NCBI GenBank assembly: GCA_016841525.1
Contig: JAENYZ010000001.1
Location: forward strand, 124,001 to 188,000
Source: Anaerolineaceae bacterium
Lineage (GTDB): Bacteria; Chloroflexota; Anaerolineae; Anaerolineales; Anaerolineaceae
Direction: 5' to 3'
Length of the DNA: 64,000 nucleotides
Under the pieces are notes generated by a model. The model searched no databases. It was not told where the DNA came from and saw nothing but the letters and a program-made list of their open reading frames with translations. The position numbers were made by a program, and so were the translations under genes. Shown here one piece after another: positions 1 through 7,740 of the stretch; positions within the stretch are counted from its first letter, which is position 1, and each line of letters begins with the position of its first letter.

Positions 1-726
1 CGTCTCAAAGCAATTAGGGGTTTGAGCCAGATGGGTATTGACGCCCTCGTAGTTATTGGTGGGAATGGTTCACAAACCGGATCCTATCTCCTGAGCGAGT
101 TGGGGTTTCCAGTCGTTGGGATCGCCTCAACGATTGATAATGATCTTACTGGCACCGAAATGACCATTGGCGTGGATACTGCTTTGAACATCGCTTTAGA
201 AGCCATTGACAGGCTCAAAGTGACGGCATCCTCACACCAACGCGCCTTCCTGATTGAGGTGATGGGACGAAAGTGCGGGTATATCGCCCTTATGGCTGGC
301 ATAGCTGGCGGCGCAGAATATATCCTTTTGCCTGAAGTCGAAACAGACCCTGAAGAGGTTGCTGAAAGCCTTCGCTTAGCCTACGAACATGGGAAAGCCC
401 ACGCCATCATCGTTGTAGCAGAAGGTGCTAAATATAACGCCGAAGCTCTGACAAATTATTTTGAAAAACACAAAGACAGGCTGGGATTTAAGATCAGGGC
501 AACCATTCTTGGTCATGTTCAGCGCGGTGGTGACCCTGGTGCTTTCGATCGGATTTTAGCAAGCCGATTTGGAAATGGCGCCATTGAAGCAATCGATCGA
601 GGTGAGTTTGGCGTACTGGTTGGATTAAATAAAGGCAAAATTACTACGACACCATTGAAGGACATTGTAGGGGGGACAAAACAAATCAGCCAGGAAATGG
701 TCGAATTAGCACGAAAACTGGATTAA
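1..726 (+). CDS. pfkA: 6-phosphofructokinase, C-terminal part (5' end outside window)
   Basis: Phosphorylates fructose 6-phosphate to fructose 1,6-bisphosphate, the committed step of glycolysis, in the cytosol. The reading frame is open from base 1, so only the last 241 or so residues are seen. Visible motifs are the nucleotide loop GGNGSQTG, the catalytic TIDND, the substrate-binding MGR with SSHQR before it, and GHVQRGG. The Gly after the Asn of GGNG favours ATP over pyrophosphate as donor (G104 rule of the family). The Asp usual in GGDGS is Asn here. The gene converges with prfB; the two stop codons abut and lie in a shared palindrome. It fits with the alpha-glucan import and hydrolysis genes later in the window, which would feed glucose into this step. 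Confidence 0.93.
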   Translation, partial: RLKAIRGLSQMGIDALVVIGGNGSQTGSYLLSELGFPVVGIASTIDNDLTGTEMTIGVDTALNIALEAIDRLKVTASSHQRAFLIEVMGRKCGYIALMAGIAGGAEYILLPEVETDPEEVAESLRLAYEHGKAHAIIVVAEGAKYNAEALTNYFEKHKDRLGFKIRATILGHVQRGGDPGAFDRILASRFGNGAIEAIDRGEFGVLVGLNKGKITTTPLKDIVGGTKQISQEMVELARKLD

Positions 727-739
727 TTAATCCAGTTTT
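714..739. terminator. Palindrome at the convergent pfkA/prfB ends, probable bidirectional terminator
   Basis: A perfect 26-bp inverted repeat with 11-bp arms around a central AATT. It starts AAAACTGG and ends CCAGTTTT, so either transcript gives a hairpin followed by a T-run. It contains the last codons and both stop codons of the two convergent genes, and both proteins end in Arg-Lys-Leu-Asp. Terminator function is inferred from structure. Confidence 0.75.
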
Positions 740-1810
740 CTCAAATATGCCTCAATAAAGGGATCAATTTCACCATCCAGAACTGCCTGGGTATTACCCA
801 TTTCAAAATCCGTGCGATGGTCTTTCACAAGCTGGTATGGATGCAGTACATATGAACGGATCTGTGATCCCCATTCTGCCTTTGTGTATTCACCACGCAA
901 TTCTGAAATTTGTTCATCCTGTTCTTCTTGTTTCATTTCGAGCAAACGCGCTTTGAGTACACGCATTGCATTCTCTTTATTTTGAACCAATGAACGCTCA
1001 TTTTGGCATGTCACAACCATGCCAGTTGGGATGTGGGTCAGCCGAACGGCGGTGGCATTTTTCTGTACATTTTGTCCACCTGCACCAGATGACTTATATA
1101 CATCCATCTTGATGTCATCCGCCGGAACTTTAATTTCGTTAAGGTCACCTAATTCCGGAAGAACTTCAACGAGAGCAAAAGATGTATGCCGACGATGGGC
1201 AGCATCAAAGGGAGATAGCCTGACTAATCGATGCACACCCTTTTCGGGGCGAAGATAACCATAAGCCAAAGGACCGCTGATTCCAATTGTCACACTTTTA
1301 ATGCCGGCTTCTTCACCTGCAGTTCGATCTAAAACATCAGTTTTATAATTATGCGATTCAGCCCATCGAAGGTACAATCGTTCCAGCATTTCTGCCCAAT
1401 CCTGCGAATCCGTTCCACCTGCGCCTGCGTGAATTGCTAAAATTGCATTTCCCCGGTCATACTTCCCTGATAACAGAGTCTTCAACTCAAGCCGATCAAC
1501 TGCGGTTTCAATCTTTTCTATTTCATGGACTAATTCGGCTTCCATGGAGTCATCAGCAATTTGTGTTAATTCACGGGTATCTTCAGTTCGCTTTTTTAAT
1601 GCCTCAAAGGATTCAATCTCATCCCGCAGTGCAGATTGTCTGATCATTATCCCCTGGGCACGCTCCCTGTTGTCCCACAAATCCGGGTTCTGTGCTTCTT
1701 TCTCTATATTTGCCAGTTCATCCTTCTTTTTAGCTAAGTCAAAGATGCTCCTGTAAGTTTAGGATCTTTTCATAGGTCTCATTTAATCGTTCTGTTAAAT
1801 CAATAGCCAT
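727..1810 (-). CDS. prfB: Peptide chain release factor 2, with programmed +1 frameshift
   Basis: Class I release factor that reads UGA and UAA and triggers peptidyl-tRNA hydrolysis on the ribosome. The gene is in two frames. The start ATG is at 1810-1808 after GGAGG. Twenty-three codons lead to CTT-TGA (TGA at 1741-1739), and a +1 shift continues into the long frame ending at 727. The product is about 361 aa, close to E. coli RF2 (365). The main frame shows the SPF codon-recognition motif (RLSPFDAAHRRHTS) and the GGQ catalytic motif (GAGGQN). ATG overlaps the ftsY stop as TAATG, so translation is coupled to ftsY. Expression should be autoregulated: low RF2 slows UGA reading and favours the shift. 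Confidence 0.96.
1738..1752 (-). promoter_or_regulatory. RF2 programmed +1 frameshift site
   Basis: On the minus strand the sequence is AGGAG-CAT-CTT-TGA-C. It has an internal Shine-Dalgarno-like AGGAG (1752-1748), the slippery CTT codon, the in-frame UGA and the C that weakens termination. This is the canonical prfB autoregulatory arrangement. Translation before it gives a normal RF2 N-terminus and after it continues in +1, so it is not a sequencing error. Confidence 0.95.
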
Positions 1811-2733
1811 TAGTCCTCCATCGTACCTTCGAGAATGCCGCGTACAAAAGCAACCCGGTCAAATCGCTGTAAATCCTCAATACCCTCACCCAATCCTGCA
1901 TAAAGTATAGGTAAGTCCAGTTGTTCCTTGATTGCAAATGCCATCCCACCTTTTGCAGAAGAATCCAGTTTCGCCAATATGACTCCGTCAATGTGTATGG
2001 CTTCCTGAAAGGCTTTAGCCTGTTGAAGGGCATTCTGCCCCGTTGTTGCATCCAAAACGAGCCACGAGGCGTGTGGAGCGCCCTGAAGCGCTTTCCCACT
2101 TACCCTGTGGACCTTCTTAATTTCTTCCATCAGGTTGTAACGGTTATGCAAGCGTCCAGCAGTATCGATAATAGCAAGATCCTTGTACCTTGTTACCGCA
2201 GCAGTAATGCCATCATAAGCCGCTGCGCCTGGATCTCCGCCCTCCTGGCCTGCAACCATTGGAATGTTAACCCGATCTGCCCAGATTTTAAGTTGGTCAA
2301 TTGCTGCTGCTCGGTAAGTATCTGCAGCTACTAAAAGGACAGACCTACCATCTTGCTCGTATAAGTGTGCCAATTTTGCAGCAGATGTTGTTTTTCCGGA
2401 TCCATTTACGCCAACCAACATGATCACAATCGGTTTTGTTGAAAAGTCAGGATAAACAGGTTCAGCTAACCGGTTAACCAACTCTTGCTCTAAGGCTTCA
2501 ATAAGTTCAACGGATTGTGTGATCCCTTCCTGGTTAACTTTCTCACGCAGTGATTCAATGACATCCATGGTGGTGGCCATGCCCATATCTGCCTGTATTA
2601 ATAGGGATTCAAGCTCATCCCAGGTTTCTTCATCCAATTCAGAGGTACCAAGAAAATTTGCTATCCTTCCAAAGGTAACTTTTCTTGTCTTTTCTAAACC
2701 TTTACGCCATTTTCCAAAAATATTCTCTGCCAT
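1810..2733 (-). CDS. ftsY: Signal recognition particle receptor FtsY
   Basis: SRP receptor GTPase that docks ribosome-nascent-chain-SRP complexes at the membrane for SecYEG insertion. The 307-aa protein is an NG-domain-only form without the long acidic A domain of E. coli FtsY. It shows the G1 P-loop GVNGSGKTT, the DTYRAAAIDQL insertion-box region, the DTAGR G3 motif and the AKLD G4 motif followed by SSAKGG. The N domain helices occupy roughly residues 1-95. It sits between rlmN and prfB on the minus strand and its stop overlaps the prfB start by one base. Confidence 0.96.
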   Translation of the reverse strand: MAENIFGKWRKGLEKTRKVTFGRIANFLGTSELDEETWDELESLLIQADMGMATTMDVIESLREKVNQEGITQSVELIEALEQELVNRLAEPVYPDFSTKPIVIMLVGVNGSGKTTSAAKLAHLYEQDGRSVLLVAADTYRAAAIDQLKIWADRVNIPMVAGQEGGDPGAAAYDGITAAVTRYKDLAIIDTAGRLHNRYNLMEEIKKVHRVSGKALQGAPHASWLVLDATTGQNALQQAKAFQEAIHIDGVILAKLDSSAKGGMAFAIKEQLDLPILYAGLGEGIEDLQRFDRVAFVRGILEGTMED

Positions 2734-2766
2734 AACCGCTCGACTATTTCATTTCTAAACCAATTA

Positions 2767-3816
2767 TTAATACGATTCACCTTCTGTTGCCAACTGACCA
2801 CAACCCGCTTGAATTTCAATGCCTCGGCGAAGCCTGACCGTACAGGAAATATTATGCGATTCCAATGTATCACAAAATATCTGAGCCTGATCTGCACTGG
2901 TTGCCTGTTCACCAAACTCTTTGGTGGGATTTAATGGGATCAGGTTTACATGGCATATCATACCGCGTATCTTTTTCGCCAGTGCAAGTGCATCTTCCAC
3001 TGAATCATTCACCCCTTGAATCAATGCGTATTCAAAAGTAATGCGCCTGCTCGTCTTAAGAACGTAATATCGACAAGCTGAAATCAATTCATCGACAGGA
3101 TACTTCTTGTTGATCGGTATCAACTTTGATCTTAAGGTATCGTCAACTGTATGCAAACTGATTGCCAGGTTGTACTGGTATCCCTCATCTGCAAATTGAA
3201 TGATCTTTGGAACCAGTCCCACAGTACTGATTGTAAAACGGCGAGCACCCAGGCCAAAAGCCCTGGGGTCGTTCAAGCGGTTTATCGCAGTCATCACATT
3301 ATCATAATTCTGGAAGGGTTCGCCCATCCCCATAACCACTACATTGGTGACATGTTCACCCATCTCATCAAGCAGACGGGCGTAATACAGAACCTGGGCA
3401 ATGATCTCACCAGAACTCAGGTTGCGCTTGAACCCCATTTGTCCTGTTGCACAAAACGAGCATCCAATCCCACAACCAGATTGAGAGGAGATGCACAATG
3501 TGCGACGTTCATCATAGTACATTAAAACCGCTTCAATATAATTGCCATCATAGAGTTTAAACAAGGTTTTTACTGTTCGTCCATCCCTAGACTCGATGGC
3601 TTTCACCGGGTCTAACGCCTGAAATGAATAGGATTGGCTCAATTTTTCCCTGAAATCTTTAGGCAAAGTTGTGATCTCATCCGGAGAAACACGAAATGTT
3701 TGGTAAAGCGCTGTCCAAATTTGTTTCGCTCGAAACCCGGGTTGACCTAATGCTTTTAATTGAGATTCAAGCATTTCAAAATCAAGGTCATAAATAAGCG
3801 TTTGTTTTGTTTCCAT
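2767..3816 (-). CDS. rlmN: Dual-specificity 23S rRNA/tRNA adenine-C2 methyltransferase RlmN
   Basis: Radical SAM enzyme that methylates C2 of A2503 in 23S rRNA and A37 in some tRNAs. The 349-aa length is typical. The [4Fe-4S] cluster motif CGIGCSFC is near residue 115, followed by ATGQMGFKRNL. GMGEPFQNYDNV is the SAM-binding GGE-like motif. The C-terminal AGCGQLA holds the Cys that forms the protein-RNA crosslink, and the FCAT region holds cluster cysteines. It lies directly after the NagD-like gene with no spacing and 33 bp before ftsY, suggesting one transcript. Cfr is a paralogue, but the sequence pattern and chromosomal context favour RlmN. Confidence 0.95.
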   Translation of the reverse strand: METKQTLIYDLDFEMLESQLKALGQPGFRAKQIWTALYQTFRVSPDEITTLPKDFREKLSQSYSFQALDPVKAIESRDGRTVKTLFKLYDGNYIEAVLMYYDERRTLCISSQSGCGIGCSFCATGQMGFKRNLSSGEIIAQVLYYARLLDEMGEHVTNVVVMGMGEPFQNYDNVMTAINRLNDPRAFGLGARRFTISTVGLVPKIIQFADEGYQYNLAISLHTVDDTLRSKLIPINKKYPVDELISACRYYVLKTSRRITFEYALIQGVNDSVEDALALAKKIRGMICHVNLIPLNPTKEFGEQATSADQAQIFCDTLESHNISCTVRLRRGIEIQAGCGQLATEGESY

Positions 3817-4608
3817 CTAAAAAACCAATTCTGATAAATCCTGAGCAATGATCTCAGGCGGCGGGTTATAATTTTTCACTTCTTCCATTTGAGACACACC
3901 GGATAATACCAATGCGCTGTGAATCCCGGCAGCTTGCGCACCAGCAATATCGGTTTCTAATCGATCTCCAATAGCAAGCGTTTCTTCAGGTAAAGTGCCC
4001 AATCTTTTTAATGCCATTTCATAAAGCAAAGGTTCCGGTTTTCCAATGATCTTTGCCTTTTTCCCGGATGCAATCTCCAAGGCTCCAATAAGGGTTCCCG
4101 ACCCGGGAATAAGGCCGTCAGGTGTTGGCAAAGTAGTATCTGAATTGGTTCCAATAAAATCACAACCGGATTGAAGTAATAGTGAAGCGGTTTTAAGCTT
4201 TTCATAAGACAAATGAAAATCAAGCGATACAACCACGACATCAATTTTACCACTTGCCATATCATAGACTTCCATCCCGAAGCCTTCAAGGGTCTTTCTC
4301 AAGCTTGGCTGTCCGATGAGATACAATCCTGTTCCCATTGGGTATTTACTTTGCAAATAGATACCTGTCGCCTGTGCCGAGTTTATCACCTTCTCATCCG
4401 ATAAACGCACCCCGAACTTAGCAAGCTTTTCTACATATTCATCGATGGTTCGTGTGGCGTTATTCGTTGCAAGAATAAACTCTAAACCCAACCCCTTAAT
4501 CCGATCAAAAATTGCTTTAAGATCACCTATGGGGACTGTATCGTGCCATAAGACACCATCCATGTCGATAATCAGACCTTTGATATTCGGGAGTAGATCA
4601 TATAACAT
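3817..4608 (-). CDS. HAD-IIA family phosphatase (NagD/4-nitrophenylphosphatase-like)
   Basis: Predicted cytosolic sugar- or nucleotide-phosphate phosphatase of 263 aa. HAD motif I is DMDGVLW at residues 16-22 (nucleophile Asp and DxD), motif II the NNATRT threonine, motif III GKPEP, and motif IV GDRLETDIAGA. The IIA-type cap lies between motifs II and III. This matches NagD, PGP and AraL proteins. The substrate cannot be read from sequence; in many bacteria these are housekeeping phosphatases for metabolite repair. The stop adjoins the rlmN start, so the two are probably co-transcribed. Confidence 0.85.
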   Translation of the reverse strand: MLYDLLPNIKGLIIDMDGVLWHDTVPIGDLKAIFDRIKGLGLEFILATNNATRTIDEYVEKLAKFGVRLSDEKVINSAQATGIYLQSKYPMGTGLYLIGQPSLRKTLEGFGMEVYDMASGKIDVVVVSLDFHLSYEKLKTASLLLQSGCDFIGTNSDTTLPTPDGLIPGSGTLIGALEIASGKKAKIIGKPEPLLYEMALKRLGTLPEETLAIGDRLETDIAGAQAAGIHSALVLSGVSQMEEVKNYNPPPEIIAQDLSELVF

Positions 4609-4620
4609 AATTTCATCCTG

Positions 4621-4657
4621 TTAAAAAATGCCGGAAAGCATGCTGCAATCCGGCATT
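4621..4657 (-). terminator. Rho-independent terminator after clpP
   Basis: Inverted repeat AATGCCGGA / TCCGGCATT (4627-4635 and 4649-4657) with a 13-nt loop. On the minus strand it is followed by a run of T, just downstream of the clpP stop and before the NagD-like start. Confidence 0.8.
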
Positions 4658-4677
4658 AATTTCTGCTTTAAGTGGGT

Positions 4678-5283
4678 CTATTTCTCTGGAACTTCTAATA
4701 CTTTATCCACAAGGCCGTATTTAACTGCTTCTTCAGCGCTCATGTAGAAGTCTCGTTCTGTGTCTTTGATAATAGTGTCCTCAGTTTGCCCGGTAGCCTC
4801 TGCTAAGATCTGGTTAATGCGTTCCTTCAACCGTAAGATCTCTTTTGCCTGGATTTCAATATCTGATGCCTGTCCCTGTGCACCGCCCAATGGTTGGTGC
4901 ATATGGATCGTTGCGTGCGGTAAGGCATAACGCTGACCTTTGGTACCGGCAGCAAGCAGCACAGTCCCAAAACTGGCTGCGACACCAACAGCAACCGTGC
5001 TGATCTTATTTGGGATCATGCGCATCGTGTCATAAATTGCCATTCCTGAATATACCTGCCCCCCTGGGGAGTTGATATACATTTGAATACCGCTCTCAGG
5101 ATCTTCTCTGCTCAGATAAAGAAGTTGGGCAACGATCAGGTTAGCGACCTGGTCATTTATGCCAGATCCTAAAAATATAATTCGGTTTTTTAGCAGTAGT
5201 GAGTAAATATCGTAGGCTCGTTCACCACGCCCCGAGGTTTCAATAACCATCGGAATAACTGAGGATATTTCTTTATTAAACAT
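4678..5283 (-). CDS. clpP: ATP-dependent Clp protease proteolytic subunit
   Basis: Serine peptidase that assembles into tetradecameric barrels and degrades proteins unfolded by ClpX or ClpC. The catalytic triad is visible in the 201-aa product: Ser in GVAASFG (about 104), His in HMHQPLGG (about 129) and Asp in [12 protein letters not shown] (about 178). ATG 5283 is chosen over an in-frame GTG six bases upstream because AAGG sits 5-6 nt before it. It follows tig by about 30 bp, the standard tig-clpP order, but no clpX follows; a terminator comes next. Confidence 0.96.
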   Translation of the reverse strand: MFNKEISSVIPMVIETSGRGERAYDIYSLLLKNRIIFLGSGINDQVANLIVAQLLYLSREDPESGIQMYINSPGGQVYSGMAIYDTMRMIPNKISTVAVGVAASFGTVLLAAGTKGQRYALPHATIHMHQPLGGAQGQASDIEIQAKEILRLKERINQILAEATGQTEDTIIKDTERDFYMSAEEAVKYGLVDKVLEVPEK

Positions 5284-5316
5284 TTTCACCTTCTTTTTTC
5301 ATTTATTTATCTATCT

Positions 5317-6882
5317 TTAATTAATTATTTTCTCGTCTTCTTCTGACGATTCTTCTTCTACTTCATTCATCTCTTCACTAAGAGGAGTTTCTTCGGTTAC
5401 TTCCGATTCTTCATCAACAATTGCATCACTCGCTTCGGAAACGGAATCTTCTTGAGCATCTTCAATATCTTCAGAGATTTCAGTTAATTCTTCAACTGTT
5501 TCTGATTCCTGTGTATCCTCCGCATCATCATCGCTTTCCTCAGGAATTGGCTGTCCTGTACCAATCAACTTCAAACGCTCTTGAATTTGAGTATTCATCG
5601 TGCGATTGAAACCTTCCATGCTGATCGCCCGGGAAAATTCTTCCTTACCCATCTGCTTTTGCATATCCTCAAGATTCCCCGAATAGTAGATTTCTGTCAT
5701 GACTTTGTTAATATGGTTATTAAACATTTCCTCATCAAGCTTTAAGCCTTCTGCTTCAATCAACTTATCAACAATCAAGGAGCGCTCTAATCTCTGTTTT
5801 GCAGCGGGTCTGATCTCCTGCTCAATAAATGCATCCTCTTCAATGCTTCGAAGCCGTAGATAGGTTTCATAGTCCATTTTTTGCTCTTCTAACCTGGACT
5901 TGATATCCTCAAGAACATGTTCTTCCTCATGCTCAAGCATTTGTGGAGGATAATTGATGCTTGCATTTTCGGTAATCTCATCAAGAATGGTGTTGACGTA
6001 ATCCTGATTGTAAGATTCTTCATGGTCAGCACGCATACGTTCTTCTACAGACTTGCGAAAATCCTCGGGTGTTTCATATTCACCCAGTGTTTGAACAAAT
6101 TCCTCATCCAACTCCGGCAGTTCTAATTCCTTAACAGATTGAACTTCAACCGTAAAGACTGCTGTTTTCCCCTGGAATTCCTCATCAACGTAATCTTCAG
6201 GATATTGATGCTGTAGTTCTTTTGTTTCCCCTGCTTCAACGCCAATCAATTCTCGCGAAAAACCCGGGTATGGCCATTCATGCTCTGAGGCTTCACCTTC
6301 TTCTGCAATAACAACCTGTTGGGGAGTCTTGTCTGTGATTGTGGTATCTTCGCCTTCTTCAAGATTTAAGAATTCTCCGCTCAAATTGAAATAAACCAGG
6401 TCGCCTTCGCCTGCAGGATGATCTGCAGGGACGATCGTTGCAGCATTGCGTCGCATTTTATCAATGAATGCATCTACCTGTTTCGTGTCAAATTCCTCAA
6501 GTTCAAAATCCTTCCGAATTTCACGGTATTCACCAAGGTCGATCTCTGGTTCAAGAGGGATCATAAAAACCAATTTTGGCGGATCATAAGACTCAATGGT
6601 TTCAAGGTTACCCGATCCAGATGGTTGGATATCTGCTTCATCCAGCATTTTTGCATAATCATCATCCAGCAAAATATCAAGAGCTTCCTGTATGATCGCA
6701 CCTTCACCATAATGATTTAAGATGATATTATAGGGGGCTTTACCGGGGCGAAATCCGGGAATTTTGGAATTCTTTGATATTTTCTTAGCTGCCCGTCGTT
6801 TGTAACCTTCAAATTCTTGTTGGGTGTATTCAACTTCGAGCTTTGCCTGTCGATCCTCTTGGATGGTTTTTTCAATTTTCAA
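5317..6882 (-). CDS. tig: Trigger factor with an unusually long acidic C-terminal tail
   Basis: Ribosome-associated chaperone and peptidyl-prolyl isomerase that binds nascent chains near L23. The product is 521 aa against about 430-450 usually. The N-terminal ribosome-binding domain carries GFRPGKAPYNII (family signature GFRxGKxP). The FKBP-type PPIase domain covers about residues 150-250, and the helical C-terminal arms end near 440. The last 75 or so residues are almost all Glu, Asp, Ser and Thr and look disordered. The start is TTG at 6882 after AAAGGA with 7-nt spacing. It lies between tRNA-Leu and clpP and may share the upstream promoter. Confidence 0.95.
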   Translation of the reverse strand: MKIEKTIQEDRQAKLEVEYTQQEFEGYKRRAAKKISKNSKIPGFRPGKAPYNIILNHYGEGAIIQEALDILLDDDYAKMLDEADIQPSGSGNLETIESYDPPKLVFMIPLEPEIDLGEYREIRKDFELEEFDTKQVDAFIDKMRRNAATIVPADHPAGEGDLVYFNLSGEFLNLEEGEDTTITDKTPQQVVIAEEGEASEHEWPYPGFSRELIGVEAGETKELQHQYPEDYVDEEFQGKTAVFTVEVQSVKELELPELDEEFVQTLGEYETPEDFRKSVEERMRADHEESYNQDYVNTILDEITENASINYPPQMLEHEEEHVLEDIKSRLEEQKMDYETYLRLRSIEEDAFIEQEIRPAAKQRLERSLIVDKLIEAEGLKLDEEMFNNHINKVMTEIYYSGNLEDMQKQMGKEEFSRAISMEGFNRTMNTQIQERLKLIGTGQPIPEESDDDAEDTQESETVEELTEISEDIEDAQEDSVSEASDAIVDEESEVTEETPLSEEMNEVEEESSEEDEKIIN

Positions 6883-6916
6883 TGTTAAGTCCTTTAAAAT
6901 AAAAATTTTTTGTTAT

Positions 6917-6997
6917 GGGGAAGGAGAGGGTCGAACTCTCACGCGTTGCCGCACGTGATCCTAAGTCACGCCTGTCTGCCAATTCCAGCACTTCCCC
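6917..6997 (-). tRNA. tRNA-Leu (anticodon UAG)
   Basis: An 81-nt class II tRNA on the minus strand. Acceptor arms are GGGGAAG and CTTCCCC. The anticodon stem CGTGA/TCACG encloses the loop CTTAGGA with anticodon TAG. The variable arm is TGCG-GCAA-CGCG and the T arm GAGAG-TTCGACC-CTCTC. CCA is not encoded. Confidence 0.96.
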
Positions 6998-7016
6998 TGA
7001 GATAAAATGCACTGAA

Positions 7017-7045
7017 ATTATACGCGAGCGATATTTTATCGTCAA
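7017..7045 (-). promoter_or_regulatory. Sigma70-type promoter for tRNA-Leu (and possibly tig-clpP)
   Basis: On the minus strand TTGACG (7045-7040), a 17-bp spacer and TATAAT (7022-7017), about 20 bp before the tRNA 5' end. Both hexamers are near consensus. No strong separate promoter is seen in the 35 bp between tRNA-Leu and tig. Confidence 0.85.
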
Positions 7046-7132
7046 TAAGATCATCCTATTAAATTGTAAGAATTCCATTAATGACCGAGTATAATAATCA
7101 ACCGTGAACTATTCAAACAACAAGGAGATTTT

Positions 7133-7552
7133 GTGACCCGGATTATTGCGACGTCGACACCAGGAAAAGAAAGAGCTCAGCTCAGCAAAGCAATTATCAT
7201 CACCATTCGCGAATTTATGCAGCAGAAAGAGCCAGATAAAAGCACTCATGACATGATTGCCTTCATTATTCTCGCTTTAGAGGAAATTGCTGAAGGGATC
7301 GACAAGTCTGTTGCTGCCTGGGAAAAACGAGGCTACTGGGTAAAAGCTGATAAATATCGGCTGGAATGGCAGTGGGCTGGAATCTCAGCTAAGAAATTGA
7401 GACTTTCATTTCAGAAAAATAATTGGGGCGAAATAGCAAATATCTTATTAGAAATCATGGGAAAATTTCAGGATATTAAAGTCAGCAGCCGGCACCGTAT
7501 GGGAAAACCCTGGCAAGAAGCACTGAAAATGTATAATAAAACGAATCAATAA
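7133..7552 (+). CDS. Conserved-looking hypothetical protein
   Basis: I do not recognise this 139-aa protein. It has no signal peptide or membrane segment and looks mostly alpha-helical, with the run EEIAEGIDKSVAAWEKRGYW and an aromatic, basic middle part. It starts with GTG at 7133, preceded by AAGGAG with 5-nt spacing, which makes it a credible gene. A TATAAT at 7090-7095 could serve as a -10 element. It stands alone between tRNA-Leu (opposite strand) and the dehydrogenase operon. Nucleic-acid binding is conceivable from the basic C-terminal part but is not supported by a motif. Confidence 0.7.
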   Translation: MTRIIATSTPGKERAQLSKAIIITIREFMQQKEPDKSTHDMIAFIILALEEIAEGIDKSVAAWEKRGYWVKADKYRLEWQWAGISAKKLRLSFQKNNWGEIANILLEIMGKFQDIKVSSRHRMGKPWQEALKMYNKTNQ

Positions 7553-7669
7553 GGTCAAAATTTCCAACCCAAGGATCCCTCAGTTTTTTTGTTTTCTATA
7601 AAATTTAGAATGATGATTGATGGTACTATTGGGGAGGGATGAAAGGCAATGGAAAGACTAAGGAAGCTT

Positions 7670-7693
7670 TAGTATAAATACTATTGATATAAT
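7670..7693 (+). promoter_or_regulatory. -10 element with overlapping inverted repeat before the dehydrogenase operon
   Basis: TATAAT at 7688-7693 lies 47 bp before the ATG. Just upstream is the inverted repeat TAGTAT-AA-ATACTA (7670-7683), placed between the -35 and -10 positions where a repressor or activator would bind. The -35 hexamer is poor, which fits a regulated promoter. The binding protein is unknown. Confidence 0.45.
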
Positions 7694-7740
7694 TTCGGGA
7701 AACCTTACTCACCAAAAAAGCAAAGGAAGCATCCTCACCT

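Noticed and set aside
1-726. Pyrophosphate-dependent phosphofructokinase
   Set aside because: The residue that would be Asp in PPi enzymes is Gly (GGNG), and TIDND lacks the preceding Lys found in them.
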